NCBI GenBank assembly: GCA_937868765.1
Contig: CALMNL010000004.1
Coordinates: forward strand, 508,749 to 572,748
Source of the DNA: an uncultured Desulfatitalea sp.
GTDB lineage: Bacteria > Desulfobacterota > Desulfobacteria > Desulfobacterales > Desulfosarcinaceae
Direction of reading: 5' to 3'
Length of the DNA stretch: 64,000 nucleotides
Shown here: positions 9,310-18,013 of the stretch, piece by piece
How positions within the stretch are numbered: the stretch's first letter is position 1
Layout of the letters: every line of letters starts with the position of its first letter
Program-made: the position numbers and the translations under genes
The notes under the pieces: model-generated
What the model saw: only the letters and a program-made list of their open reading frames with translations
Told to the model about the DNA's origin: nothing
Databases searched by the model: none

Positions 9310-11300
9310 AGACGCCGCCCCTGCTGATCGGCGCCTCGCTCCTGCTGTGGGGCTGGCAGGTCCATTTACTTTACGTCGCCTTAGGCATGGCGGTGCTGCT
9401 GGAAGGCGCCCGGTTCGCCAGGACCCGCTGGGATTTCTCCGAGCCGGATGTCCGGCGCATCTCCGATCTTTGCACCATCCTGCTGGCCATCCTGGTCCTG
9501 GTGGCCGTGCTCAAGGAGGCCGGCCGCTTCCTGATGCTGACGCTCCAGTGGGTCCCCCTGGCCGTCTATCCCCTGATGGTCGCCCAGCAGTACAGCCGGC
9601 TGGGTAAGATCCCTGGCCGTGCCTTGTTCATCCTGCTGCGCCGTAAAGGCGCACAGGAGCGCCAGGACCGCCTGCTCTTCGATACTTCCTATCCGTACTT
9701 CTTTCTCTGCCTGATTTCGGCGGCGGCCGTGAATACCGGCCGAAGCTGGTTTTATTACGGCCTGGGCCTGCTGGTCGCCTGGGCCCTGTGGGCCCTGAGG
9801 TCCAGGCGATATCCGATCTATCTGTGGGTTCTGCTGCTCGTCGTGGCGAGCTCAGCAGGCTATGCCGGCCAGGCCGGACTCTACCGGCTGCAAACGCTCA
9901 TCCTGGAGAAGACCTACGATTACTTCTCACGCAGCCGCGATCCCTTCAAGTCGACAACCGCCATCGGCGAGGTGATCGAACTCAAGCAATCCAGCCGCAT
10001 CCTCTTCAGGGTCGCGCCCCTGGGCCCTGTCTCTCTGCCGATCCTGCTGCGGGAGGCCTGCTACACGGCCTATGACCGCGCCACCTGGTACGCCACCCGT
10101 TCGGGGTTCGAAGAACTGCTCCCGGAACAGCGCGACCCGGGTGAATGGATCCTGGCCCGCCCCGCCGCCGACGCCCGCCGGCTCCAGATCGTGATGCGGC
10201 TTGCCCGGGGCCGCAATCTGCTCAAACTGCCCGCAGGCACGTTCCGGCTCCTTGACCTGTCGGTTGCTCGCCTGGAGAAAAATGCGCTGGGCGCGGTGCG
10301 CAGCGACAACGGGGCTGCCCTGATCGCTTTCCAGGCCGACTATGCGCCCGATCGCGTCTTCAACCGCCCGCCGGACGAAACCGACCTGAAAATCCCGGCG
10401 GCCGAGGCGCCGGCCATCCAGGTGATAGCCCGGCATCTCGCCCTGGGTGTGAAAACCGGGGACGAGGCCGTCGCGACCCTCCGCGCCTTTTTCGGAAACG
10501 ATTTCCGGTATTCCCTTGACCTGGAAGCCCCTCTCTCCCACGACGCGGGTCTGGCCGATTTTCTCCTGCGCCGGCGCGCCGGGCATTGCGAATACTTCGC
10601 CACCGCCACGGTCCTGCTGCTGCGGGCGGCCGGCATTCCGGCCCGCTACGTGTCGGGATACGTCGCCGGGGAGTACAGCCCGTTGGAAGGCCGCATCGTC
10701 GTGCGCGCGCGGCACGCCCATGCCTGGGCCCTGGCCCATGTGGCCGGGGAATGGGTAGCGGTCGACACCACGCCCCCGGACTGGCTGGCCCTGGAGTCCG
10801 CCGGCACTTCCCCGTGGGTGCGCGTGTCGGACTTTTTCTCTTTCCTGCGCCTGCGGGTGGCGCTCTGGCGGCAGCATCTCCAGATGAAAGAGCTGACGCT
10901 ATATCTGGTGCTGGCGCTGGCGGCGCTGGGCGTTTTGTTCATCAAGCGCCTCACCGGCGAGAAGCACATGCGCCGGGTGACCGCCGCCGATGCGGCCGCC
11001 GCCCCGCTGACGGATGTCCCCGGCATGGATTCCGAATTTTATGCCATCGAGAACTGGCTGAACCGCCAGGGCCACCGCCGGCAGCCCGGTGAAACCTTCC
11101 AGCGCTGGTTTCAACGCCTGGCCGCCGACGCGCCGGATGTCCTCTGTCTGGCTGACATGCAGCCCTTGCTGGCCCTGCACTATCGCTGCCGCTTCGGACC
11201 GGATGGGTTGCGGGGGGAGGATCGGGAACGCATGATTTGCGGCGTGCAGGCCTGGATGGCCCAAATGCTGCGCCGCGGTGCCACACGTTTGGCGAAATAG
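9306..11300 (+). CDS. TgpA-type transmembrane transglutaminase-like protein
   Basis: A 664-residue membrane protein with about five hydrophobic helices in the first 200 residues, a periplasmic transglutaminase-core domain, one more membrane helix (near 540-560) and a cytoplasmic DUF4129-like tail. The papain-like triad is intact: Cys428 in RRAGHCEYFATA, His472 in HAHAWA and Asp487 in VDTTPP. It closes the MoxR-DUF58 operon by a 4-base overlap. Proteins of this type are TgpA relatives, essential in Pseudomonas, with unknown substrate. A decayed paralogue of its last 40-50 codons lies at 25328-25564. Confidence 0.9.
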   Translation: MKTPPLLIGASLLLWGWQVHLLYVALGMAVLLEGARFARTRWDFSEPDVRRISDLCTILLAILVLVAVLKEAGRFLMLTLQWVPLAVYPLMVAQQYSRLGKIPGRALFILLRRKGAQERQDRLLFDTSYPYFFLCLISAAAVNTGRSWFYYGLGLLVAWALWALRSRRYPIYLWVLLLVVASSAGYAGQAGLYRLQTLILEKTYDYFSRSRDPFKSTTAIGEVIELKQSSRILFRVAPLGPVSLPILLREACYTAYDRATWYATRSGFEELLPEQRDPGEWILARPAADARRLQIVMRLARGRNLLKLPAGTFRLLDLSVARLEKNALGAVRSDNGAALIAFQADYAPDRVFNRPPDETDLKIPAAEAPAIQVIARHLALGVKTGDEAVATLRAFFGNDFRYSLDLEAPLSHDAGLADFLLRRRAGHCEYFATATVLLLRAAGIPARYVSGYVAGEYSPLEGRIVVRARHAHAWALAHVAGEWVAVDTTPPDWLALESAGTSPWVRVSDFFSFLRLRVALWRQHLQMKELTLYLVLALAALGVLFIKRLTGEKHMRRVTAADAAAAPLTDVPGMDSEFYAIENWLNRQGHRRQPGETFQRWFQRLAADAPDVLCLADMQPLLALHYRCRFGPDGLRGEDRERMICGVQAWMAQMLRRGATRLAK

Positions 11301-11518
11301 CCTCTCCCCATGCGCTATGCTATCAATCTTGCTTTTTCGCGGCTATCTTTCAAAGATGGTTTCAACGTCGCATGGATATTATGAAAACCGGGGTTCAACC
11401 CATCCAAGGCACTAGCCGGTTGCGTGTTGATCGAGGGGGTGCGGCCCGTGCCCAGCGAATGCCTTGACCTGGCTTCCGGCCCGGGTTTAGAGTGGCAGTG
11501 GTCACCAGGAGGTCGAAT

Positions 11519-12022
11519 ATGTCGAAAATGCTCAAAGGAATCACTCGGGCGGCGGTGCTGGCCGGCCTGCTGCTCGCCCTGGTTCCGCCTTGGCCGGCGG
11601 GCGCGGATGCGGAGGTCTCGAACAAGACCCCCGCGTCGGTCGAGGCCGGTCATGAATGGGAAGGCAACCTGTCCCGGCAAAAAGAAGAATTCATCCAGGT
11701 GGTCGAGGACCAGCAGACGTGGGTGGCGCTCTGGAAGCGCGCCTTCGACCAGCCGGCGCCGGCGGTGGATTTCGAGCGTCACGCAGTGGCCTGCGTCTTT
11801 CTGGGTCATTCGGCGCCGTGGCTCTTTTCAATCCGAATCGGCGCCCCCCAGGCGCGCGGTGAAACCATGGTCATCCAATATGGCTTGGTCGAGGTGATCC
11901 TCAGATTGAGCGGCCCCTTCAAGGCCGGCGGACAATACGCCATGCGGGTGGTCGAAAAGACCGAAGGCCATCGCCTGGTGATGGAAGAAATCCCCTTTCC
12001 CGGCGCCATCCGCCGCAAGTGA
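11519..12022 (+). CDS. Secreted protein with PrcB C-terminal-like domain
   Basis: A 167-residue protein with a signal peptide (AAVLAGLLLALVPPWPAGADA). The mature part resembles the PrcB_C domain: a TWVALWKRAF helix, PAVDFERHAVACVFLG, then beta strands. In Treponema denticola PrcB belongs to a surface protease complex. The start ATG at 11519 follows AGGAGG. The 218-bp gap upstream may carry a promoter. The gene lies 10 bp before the TPR-CHAT protein, so it may be a partner of that protease-like protein. The family assignment is by eye and moderate. Confidence 0.6.
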   Translation: MSKMLKGITRAAVLAGLLLALVPPWPAGADAEVSNKTPASVEAGHEWEGNLSRQKEEFIQVVEDQQTWVALWKRAFDQPAPAVDFERHAVACVFLGHSAPWLFSIRIGAPQARGETMVIQYGLVEVILRLSGPFKAGGQYAMRVVEKTEGHRLVMEEIPFPGAIRRK

Positions 12023-12032
12023 GCGCCCGCCT

Positions 12033-14987
12033 ATGAGCACCAGACCGATTTCGGCCGCCGTCCGCGCGGAAGCATCCCTATCGGCTTTCCGGTTCCGCTT
12101 CGGCGTGCTCTTGTTGCTCGCCTTGCCTTTGCTCCATTGCCAGGGGCCGGTCCGGACCGACCCGGTCGCGGCCGCCGATGCATCGATGCATCACGCCGTA
12201 ACGGCCTTCGACGAGGGGCGCTACGGGGAGGTGATCGCCCCGGCGCGCGCGGCCCTTAAGGGTTACGCCGCCGCCGGCCAGGTCGCCGGCCAGGGGCGCG
12301 CCCTGCACTACCTGGGGCAGGCCCAGCGGCGGCTGGCCAACTATCCCGAAGCCCTGGCCCTGCACCACCAGGCCCTGGACCTGGCCAGTCGGACCTCGGA
12401 TGCTTTGCTTCAGGGCCAGGCCCTCATTGACCTGGGGGATGTGCACGAGAGAAAAAAGGAACTCAAGGCGGCGGTCGAATCCTACCGTGACGCCCTCGAG
12501 GTGCTCAGCGCTCCAGACCATTGGCAGGAGGCGGCCCGCGCCTGCCGGCAGTTGGGAGACGTATTTGTCGCCACGGGAGATTTCCAAAGCGCCTATGACG
12601 CCTACAGCCAGGCCCTCCAGCGCGCCGAAACCGCCGGGGACTTCGAACGCATAGCGGAGTTCAATGACTACATCGGCTTCTGCCACCGCCGATTGGGCGA
12701 TTATCCCGCGGCCATGGCCTTTCACCGCCGGGCCTTGGAGAGCGCGGCCCTGATCATATCGGCCGATGGGCGGGCGCGGGCACGCGCCCGGTCGCTGAAC
12801 CACCTGGGCCTGTGTCGCGCCAAGCTGGCCGAGACCGATGCGGCCCAAGGCAACCCGGTGGCGGCGGCGCAAGGATACCGCGAAGCGATCGCCCGCGAAA
12901 CGGAAGCCCTGGGGCAGGCAGCACAGGCCCAGGACCGTTGGCGCCAGGGCTACATTCTGCGGGCCCTGTCCGGCATGCATCGCGAGTGGGGCGCCCTGCT
13001 GCAAGACCCGGAGACCGCCCGGGAGTACGAGCAAGCGCTCTTGCGGGCCGATGAGGCCCTGGCCCTGGGCATCGCCATGCAGGAAAAGGAGTGGCAGGGC
13101 CTGGCCCTGCACGACCGCGCCTTGGCCCTGGTCCTGCTGGGCCGGGCGCCGGAAGGCCTCGTAACCCTCCAGCGCGCCCTCGATCTGTGGGATCAGATCG
13201 GCGATCAGCAGTCGGCCGGCTATGCGCACCGCTTCGCGGCCCGGCAGTTTCATGAGGCCGGCGGGCGGCTGGCCGAGGCCGAGGCCGCGTACGGCCAAGC
13301 CCTGCGCGCCTTTGAAAAGATCGGCGATGTCGAATCCCAGGCCGCGACCCGGATGGACCAGGCCCGCGTCCAGGCGCTGCGGGGACACACCGATAATGCC
13401 GCCCGGCTGTACGATGCCGGCATCGCGCAACTGGAAGCCGTGCGCGCCAAAGCCGGCTTTCCCGAGTTCCGCAAGGCCTTCATGGGCAAGGTCTACGACC
13501 GCTATGAGGAGGCGGCGCGTTTTGCCCTCGGGCACGGTTTGAATGACCGGGCCCTGCGCTACGTGGAGAGCATGAAGGCCCGCACCTTCCTGGACCAACT
13601 GGCCGAGGGGCGCGTCGAACTGGAGAAGGGCATCGACCCCGCGCTCAAGGCCCGGCGGGACGACCTCGAAAGCGCCCTGGCGGCCCAAGCCGACAGTCTC
13701 GCCGCCGAGTACCGCAAGCCCATGCCCGACCCGGCGGTGCTCAATGCCGCCCAGGTCAACATGGAACGCCTGGGGGCGAGCCTGGACGATCTCAAAAAGC
13801 AGATCCGCCTGCGCAACCCCTTCTACGCCGCGGTGCAGTACCCGCAGCCGGTCTCCTTGGAGACGCTGCAAACCAAAGTTCTGCGCCCCGAAGAAGTGCT
13901 GCTGGAGTATTTCATCACCTCGCGGGAAGTTTTCTGCATCCTGGTCACCCGCGAAGGATTGGAGGCGGTCAAGCTGCCCATGGGCGCTTCCGAACTGGAC
14001 GACCGCGTGGCGGCGCTGCTCGACAACCTGCGCGCCGGACCGGCCAGGGGCGAGGGTTATGACCGCCCGGCGGCCGCGGAGCTGTATGAGCTTTTGCTGC
14101 GGCCCTTCGAGCAGACGCTGGCGGGCCGGACCCTGGTGATCGTGCCGGACGGCATCCTGGCCCTGTTTCCGTTCGAAGCCCTGGTGAAGGCCGAAAACGG
14201 CCGGCGCGCCTACCTTTTCGAAACGCACGCGATCAAATACGTGCAGTCGGCATCGGTCCTGACCCTGTTGCGCACCCAACACGCCGCCGCACCGGCCGGT
14301 GAGCGGTTCATCGGGTTCGGCGACCCGGTGTACGATTATGACAGTTTCAAGCAGGGCCAGCCGGAGAGCGACGCCGCGCTGACCGGGCGCGGCCTCGCTC
14401 CCGGGCGCTACGCCGTTCTGGGAGGCCGTCTGAGCCGCCTCGAAGCCAGCGGAGAGGAAGTGCGGGCCATCGAGCGCCTGTTCCGCGCAAAGAGCGCGGG
14501 CCGGACCCTGCTGCGGGACCAGGCTCGGGAAGAGTATGCCAAAGCCGCCGCCATGGCGCAATACGGTTACATCCATTTCTCCATGCACGGCATCGTCACC
14601 CCGGGGCTCCAGGCGATTGTTTTCAGCCAGATCCCGGGGGCCGGCGAAGACGGCCTGCTCACCATGGGCGAAATCATGAACCTGCGCTACAATGCCCGGC
14701 TGGTGGTGCTTTCGGCCTGCCGCACCGGGCTGGGCGCCATCGAACGCGGCGAGGGCGTCACGGGACTCACCCGGGCCGTGATCTACGCCGGCACACCGGC
14801 GGCCGTGGTCAGCTTGTGGGGCGTGGACGACAGCGCCACCCGGGAGTTGATGACCCGTTTTTACGAAAACATGATCGACCAGGGGGCCGGCCGGTCCGAA
14901 GCCTTGCGCCGGGCCAAGCGGGAGCTCGCCCAGACCCGCTACCGCCACCCCTATTTCTGGGCCGCCTTCGTGATGTATGGCGAATAA
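12033..14987 (+). CDS. TPR-CHAT caspase-like lipoprotein
   Basis: A 984-residue protein. A signal sequence ends at a lipobox-like LPLLHC around residue 36, so it is probably a lipoprotein. Tandem TPR-type repeats fill about residues 45-500, and a CHAT domain forms the C-terminal 300 residues. The CHAT dyad is visible: His852 in HFSMHG and Cys896 in LSACRTG, followed by GVTGLTRAV and the closing HPYFWAAFVMYG. CHAT domains belong to the caspase/separase clan, and TPR-CHAT proteins act as proteases in several bacterial systems. Downstream genes follow within 24 bp. With radical-SAM genes next to it and a serpin nearby, it may be the effector protease of the locus; that role is inference. Confidence 0.9.
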   Translation: MSTRPISAAVRAEASLSAFRFRFGVLLLLALPLLHCQGPVRTDPVAAADASMHHAVTAFDEGRYGEVIAPARAALKGYAAAGQVAGQGRALHYLGQAQRRLANYPEALALHHQALDLASRTSDALLQGQALIDLGDVHERKKELKAAVESYRDALEVLSAPDHWQEAARACRQLGDVFVATGDFQSAYDAYSQALQRAETAGDFERIAEFNDYIGFCHRRLGDYPAAMAFHRRALESAALIISADGRARARARSLNHLGLCRAKLAETDAAQGNPVAAAQGYREAIARETEALGQAAQAQDRWRQGYILRALSGMHREWGALLQDPETAREYEQALLRADEALALGIAMQEKEWQGLALHDRALALVLLGRAPEGLVTLQRALDLWDQIGDQQSAGYAHRFAARQFHEAGGRLAEAEAAYGQALRAFEKIGDVESQAATRMDQARVQALRGHTDNAARLYDAGIAQLEAVRAKAGFPEFRKAFMGKVYDRYEEAARFALGHGLNDRALRYVESMKARTFLDQLAEGRVELEKGIDPALKARRDDLESALAAQADSLAAEYRKPMPDPAVLNAAQVNMERLGASLDDLKKQIRLRNPFYAAVQYPQPVSLETLQTKVLRPEEVLLEYFITSREVFCILVTREGLEAVKLPMGASELDDRVAALLDNLRAGPARGEGYDRPAAAELYELLLRPFEQTLAGRTLVIVPDGILALFPFEALVKAENGRRAYLFETHAIKYVQSASVLTLLRTQHAAAPAGERFIGFGDPVYDYDSFKQGQPESDAALTGRGLAPGRYAVLGGRLSRLEASGEEVRAIERLFRAKSAGRTLLRDQAREEYAKAAAMAQYGYIHFSMHGIVTPGLQAIVFSQIPGAGEDGLLTMGEIMNLRYNARLVVLSACRTGLGAIERGEGVTGLTRAVIYAGTPAAVVSLWGVDDSATRELMTRFYENMIDQGAGRSEALRRAKRELAQTRYRHPYFWAAFVMYGE

Positions 14988-15011
14988 CCGCATGATCCGA
15001 AAGGAGTAAGA

Positions 15012-15560
15012 ATGAAGAAGCAAAGCCTCAAGAAGAAACTGATTCCGACCCTGTTGGCCACCGCCTACACCATTCCGGCCCTCTCGTGCGCCAAGGAGCA
15101 GATCGGCCCGGGGCAGGCGTCGACCCAACCGCCGGCCAGGCCCGTCCTGGCGTCGGAGGCGGTCCAGCAGGAGGTGATCCAACTGCTGCGCCAGGGGCAG
15201 ACCGACCAGGTGACGCTCAACATCGCCGGCCGGCCGGGCACCTATTTCCGCGTCCTCTACAGCCCCACCGGAGAAGAGGGCAGCTACACGCTGGTGCCCA
15301 AGGGCGAGGCCGTGATCGGTGAAAACGGGATGGGCTCCGTGGCTTTCGCCCTCAAGGCGCTGGCCAAGGAAGAGGTCTACCTGAAGGTGACCACCTCCGA
15401 CACGGCCGATTTCGTCAGTACGCGGGTGACACCCAAGCCCATGATTCTCGAGGTGACGCCGGCACAGATCAAGCAGCGCGACGTAACCGATACGATCAGG
15501 GAAAACCTTGAAAAAAGGACCGTCCGGACCCCCTCGGCCGTGGCCGGCGTGCGCGGATAG
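15012..15560 (+). CDS. Small exported/lipoprotein-like protein, candidate radical-SAM substrate
   Basis: A 182-residue protein I do not recognise. A lysine-rich start (MKKQSLKKKLIPTL) and a hydrophobic stretch end at PALSC, a plausible lipobox (Cys26). The mature part begins with a Pro/Gln-rich spacer, then predicted beta strands (TYFRVLYSPTGEEGSYTLVPK) and an Arg/Val-rich tail ending GVRG. AAGGAG lies 5 bp before the ATG. It sits between the CHAT gene and the first radical-SAM gene (6 bp gap). That is the usual place for a substrate or partner protein, but no repeated core motif is visible, so the substrate idea is weak. Confidence 0.75.
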   Translation: MKKQSLKKKLIPTLLATAYTIPALSCAKEQIGPGQASTQPPARPVLASEAVQQEVIQLLRQGQTDQVTLNIAGRPGTYFRVLYSPTGEEGSYTLVPKGEAVIGENGMGSVAFALKALAKEEVYLKVTTSDTADFVSTRVTPKPMILEVTPAQIKQRDVTDTIRENLEKRTVRTPSAVAGVRG

Positions 15561-15566
15561 AAGTCC

Positions 15567-17072
15567 ATGAACAATGCCAACCACAGCATCCCCATCGTCG
15601 GGGCGCGCGCGGAGCGCGCGGCCGAAACGTGCACGGTCCGGGGCCCGGGGGCGCCGCTGCGCCCGGGCCCCCGGGCCGACATCACCCTGGTCAACATGAA
15701 CCTGCTCTACATCCGGCTCGAGGGCCGCGTCGACTACGAAGCCCATCCGCCCCTCGGGCTGCTGTACCTGGCCGCAGCGCTCGAACAACCCGGCCATACG
15801 GTTGACTTCGTCGACTACCAGGTGCTGCCCCGGCGCAGCCCTGGCGCGGACCCCTTCGATCTGGACACGGCCCTGGCCTACATCGGCGACACCGCCGGGG
15901 TCGTGGGTTTTTCCTGCATGGCCAATTTGCTGCCCTTCACCTTGCTGGTGGCCCAGCGCCTCAAACAGCGCCATCCGGAGAAGATCGTTCTACTGGGCGG
16001 GGTGGGGCCGTTCAGCGTGGAGTCGCTGATCCTCGATCGCTTCCCCTGGATCGACATCGTCGCCCGGGGAGAAGCCGAACGCACCTTGCCCCTGCTCCTA
16101 AGCGCCCTGCCCGCCGCGGATCGGCTGGCGCAGGTCCCCGGCATCTTTTACCGGCGCGCCGACGGGTCGATCCATTATACCGGAAAGCCCGGGCGCATTC
16201 GCGACCTGGACGCTTTGCCGCTGCCGGCCTACCACCACCTGGACATGGCCGCCTACGACGCCTTCGGCATGATCTCTTCCCGGGGGTGTCCCTATGCCTG
16301 CCGCTTCTGCAGCGTGGCCCCGGTGTGGGACCGGCATGCCACCTACCGCGGCCACGACAGCATCCTGGCCGAGATCCGGCTGCTGCACGAGACCTACGGG
16401 GTGCGCACCGTGCTCTTCCAGGACGAGTTCTTCTACTCCAGCGAAGCCAAGATCCTGGACTTCTGCGACCGCTTGCAGGCCTCGGGCCTGCCGGTGCGCT
16501 GGAAGTGCTACGGCCGGGTGAACCTGGTCAGCGAGCGGGCCATGCGGCGCATGGCCGAAACCGGCTGCATCCAACTGCGCTTCGGGATCGAGTCCGGCTC
16601 GGACCGCGTGCTGCAAAGGGTGGTCAAGGGGTTTCGCTTCCGGGACGCCCTGGCGGCCGTGACCCAGGCGCTCGCCATCTTCGAATCCGTGGAGACTTTC
16701 TTCATCTGGGGCTTTCCCTTCGAAGAGATGCAAGACTTCTACGAAACGGCGTTGCAAATGGCCCGTTTCCGGCAGATGGGGGTCACGGTGCTGCCTTCGC
16801 TGCTCTCCCTGCTGCCGCAGACCGAGATCTACCGAGAGTTTCGTAAGGGGCGCTACGGCGGCGCGCTGACCCTGGCGCCGGAATTGGTCCCGATCTACGT
16901 CGTCACCGGGCACGAGGTCGTGGACACCTGGAACGCCGTGCCCGCGCGCTACCGGCCCTATTACGACTTCATCGCGGCCCACGAAGAGATCTTCCCCGGG
17001 TTCTTTCTCTTCGACCCCGAGACCAATGTGCGGCCGAAATACGCGGCGCTGCGCGAGATGGGGTTCGCATGA
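15567..17072 (+). CDS. B12-binding-type radical SAM protein
   Basis: A 501-residue class-B-like radical SAM enzyme. The N-terminal 190 residues look like a cobalamin-binding Rossmann domain (PPLGLLYLAAALE, LLGGVGPFSVE, VARGEAERTL). The radical SAM core follows with the [4Fe-4S] cysteines C241, C245 and C248 in SSRGCPYACRFCS, then FQDEFFY and LRFGIESGSD. The B12 domain lacks an obvious DxHxxG, so cobalamin may not be bound via His. The start has only weak Shine-Dalgarno pairing, and the first 40 codons are unusually GC-rich with a strong hairpin. It overlaps the next gene by 4 bp. Its substrate is unknown. Confidence 0.88.
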   Translation: MNNANHSIPIVGARAERAAETCTVRGPGAPLRPGPRADITLVNMNLLYIRLEGRVDYEAHPPLGLLYLAAALEQPGHTVDFVDYQVLPRRSPGADPFDLDTALAYIGDTAGVVGFSCMANLLPFTLLVAQRLKQRHPEKIVLLGGVGPFSVESLILDRFPWIDIVARGEAERTLPLLLSALPAADRLAQVPGIFYRRADGSIHYTGKPGRIRDLDALPLPAYHHLDMAAYDAFGMISSRGCPYACRFCSVAPVWDRHATYRGHDSILAEIRLLHETYGVRTVLFQDEFFYSSEAKILDFCDRLQASGLPVRWKCYGRVNLVSERAMRRMAETGCIQLRFGIESGSDRVLQRVVKGFRFRDALAAVTQALAIFESVETFFIWGFPFEEMQDFYETALQMARFRQMGVTVLPSLLSLLPQTEIYREFRKGRYGGALTLAPELVPIYVVTGHEVVDTWNAVPARYRPYYDFIAAHEEIFPGFFLFDPETNVRPKYAALREMGFA

Positions 17073-18013
17073 GCGACCGGGTGCGACGCGTGGCCGTGTT
17101 GGGCGGCAGCCGCTTCATCGGCCGAGCCATCGTGGCGGCGCTGCTGGCAAACGGCTGCCGGGTCACCACGGTCAACCGGGGGAAGACGCCGGTGCGCCAT
17201 GCGCGACCCGTCGCGCACGTTGCGGCCGATCGGAGCGATGCGGCCGCGTATGCCCGGGCCCTGGCCGGCCTCGACGTGGATGGCGTCGTGGATGTGACCG
17301 CCTACCACCCCGACGACACCCGGGTGGCACGCAACGCCTTTCGCGGCCGGTTGAAATGCTTCGTCCACATCAGCTCGCTGAGCGTCTACCGCTGGCCCAT
17401 GCCCGGTCCTGTGGCCGAAGCGGCACCGCTGGAGAACGACGCGCGCAATGCCTATGGATTCAACAAGGCCGCCTGTGAGCATCTGCTTTTCGACGAACCC
17501 ACGGCCGGTCTGCGGTGGACCGTTCTGCGGCTGCCCGCCGTGTTCGGCCCCGGCGATCCCTGCTCGCGGGAAGACGGCCTCTACCGCCGGATCGTCGCAG
17601 AAAAAGCGATCGTCGTCCCGCCCCGGCCCTATGGCTGCCAGAACCTCTTCGTGGCCGATGCGGCCCGGGCCGTGCTCCAGTTGCTGGAGAGCCCCCAGGC
17701 CGCGGGCAAAGCCTACAACGCGGGTGGCTTGCCGTTTACCCTTGAAGCCTATGTGGAACTGCTGGCGAAACGCGCGGGAAAGCCGCCGCGCATGCTGCGC
17801 GCCGACAGCCAGGTGTTGGCCCAGGGCGGGGCCGACCCCCGCAAAATTCCCTATTACTACGAAGGCGATCTCGTGCTGGACACGCGGCGCATCCGCCAAG
17901 AGATCGGCTTCGCGCCGGCATGGGAATTAGAGCCGGCCCTGGAAGCCACTCTGGCGGCCATCGAGGAGACACCGCGGCCGGCGGTCTCGGATGCCTGGGG
18001 GCTGCCATGGTAG
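17069..18013 (+). CDS. NAD-dependent epimerase/dehydratase-like protein (extended SDR)
   Basis: A 314-residue extended SDR. The N-terminal motif VLGGSRFIGRAI binds NAD(P), HISSLSVY supplies the Ser region and YGFNKAACE the Tyr/Lys pair, while VLRLPAVFGPGD is typical of nucleotide-sugar epimerases and of RNA-binding CSP41-like SDRs. Its start overlaps the preceding radical-SAM gene (ATGA) and its end overlaps the next start (ATGGTAG), so it is translationally coupled inside the radical-SAM block. It might process a sugar or a small molecule that is attached or rearranged by the neighbours; this is not shown by sequence. Confidence 0.85.
   Translation: MSDRVRRVAVLGGSRFIGRAIVAALLANGCRVTTVNRGKTPVRHARPVAHVAADRSDAAAYARALAGLDVDGVVDVTAYHPDDTRVARNAFRGRLKCFVHISSLSVYRWPMPGPVAEAAPLENDARNAYGFNKAACEHLLFDEPTAGLRWTVLRLPAVFGPGDPCSREDGLYRRIVAEKAIVVPPRPYGCQNLFVADAARAVLQLLESPQAAGKAYNAGGLPFTLEAYVELLAKRAGKPPRMLRADSQVLAQGGADPRKIPYYYEGDLVLDTRRIRQEIGFAPAWELEPALEATLAAIEETPRPAVSDAWGLPW

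Noticed and set aside
15642-15677. GC hairpin as a transcription terminator
   Set aside because: It lies within a coding region, has no T-run, and the following genes overlap tightly in one operon.
12078-15974. 1298-codon minus-strand open frame
   Set aside because: It is antisense to the TPR-CHAT gene and its neighbours, and has low-complexity Gly/Arg/His-rich translation. Long antisense frames arise from third-position GC bias; the plus strand encodes clear domains.
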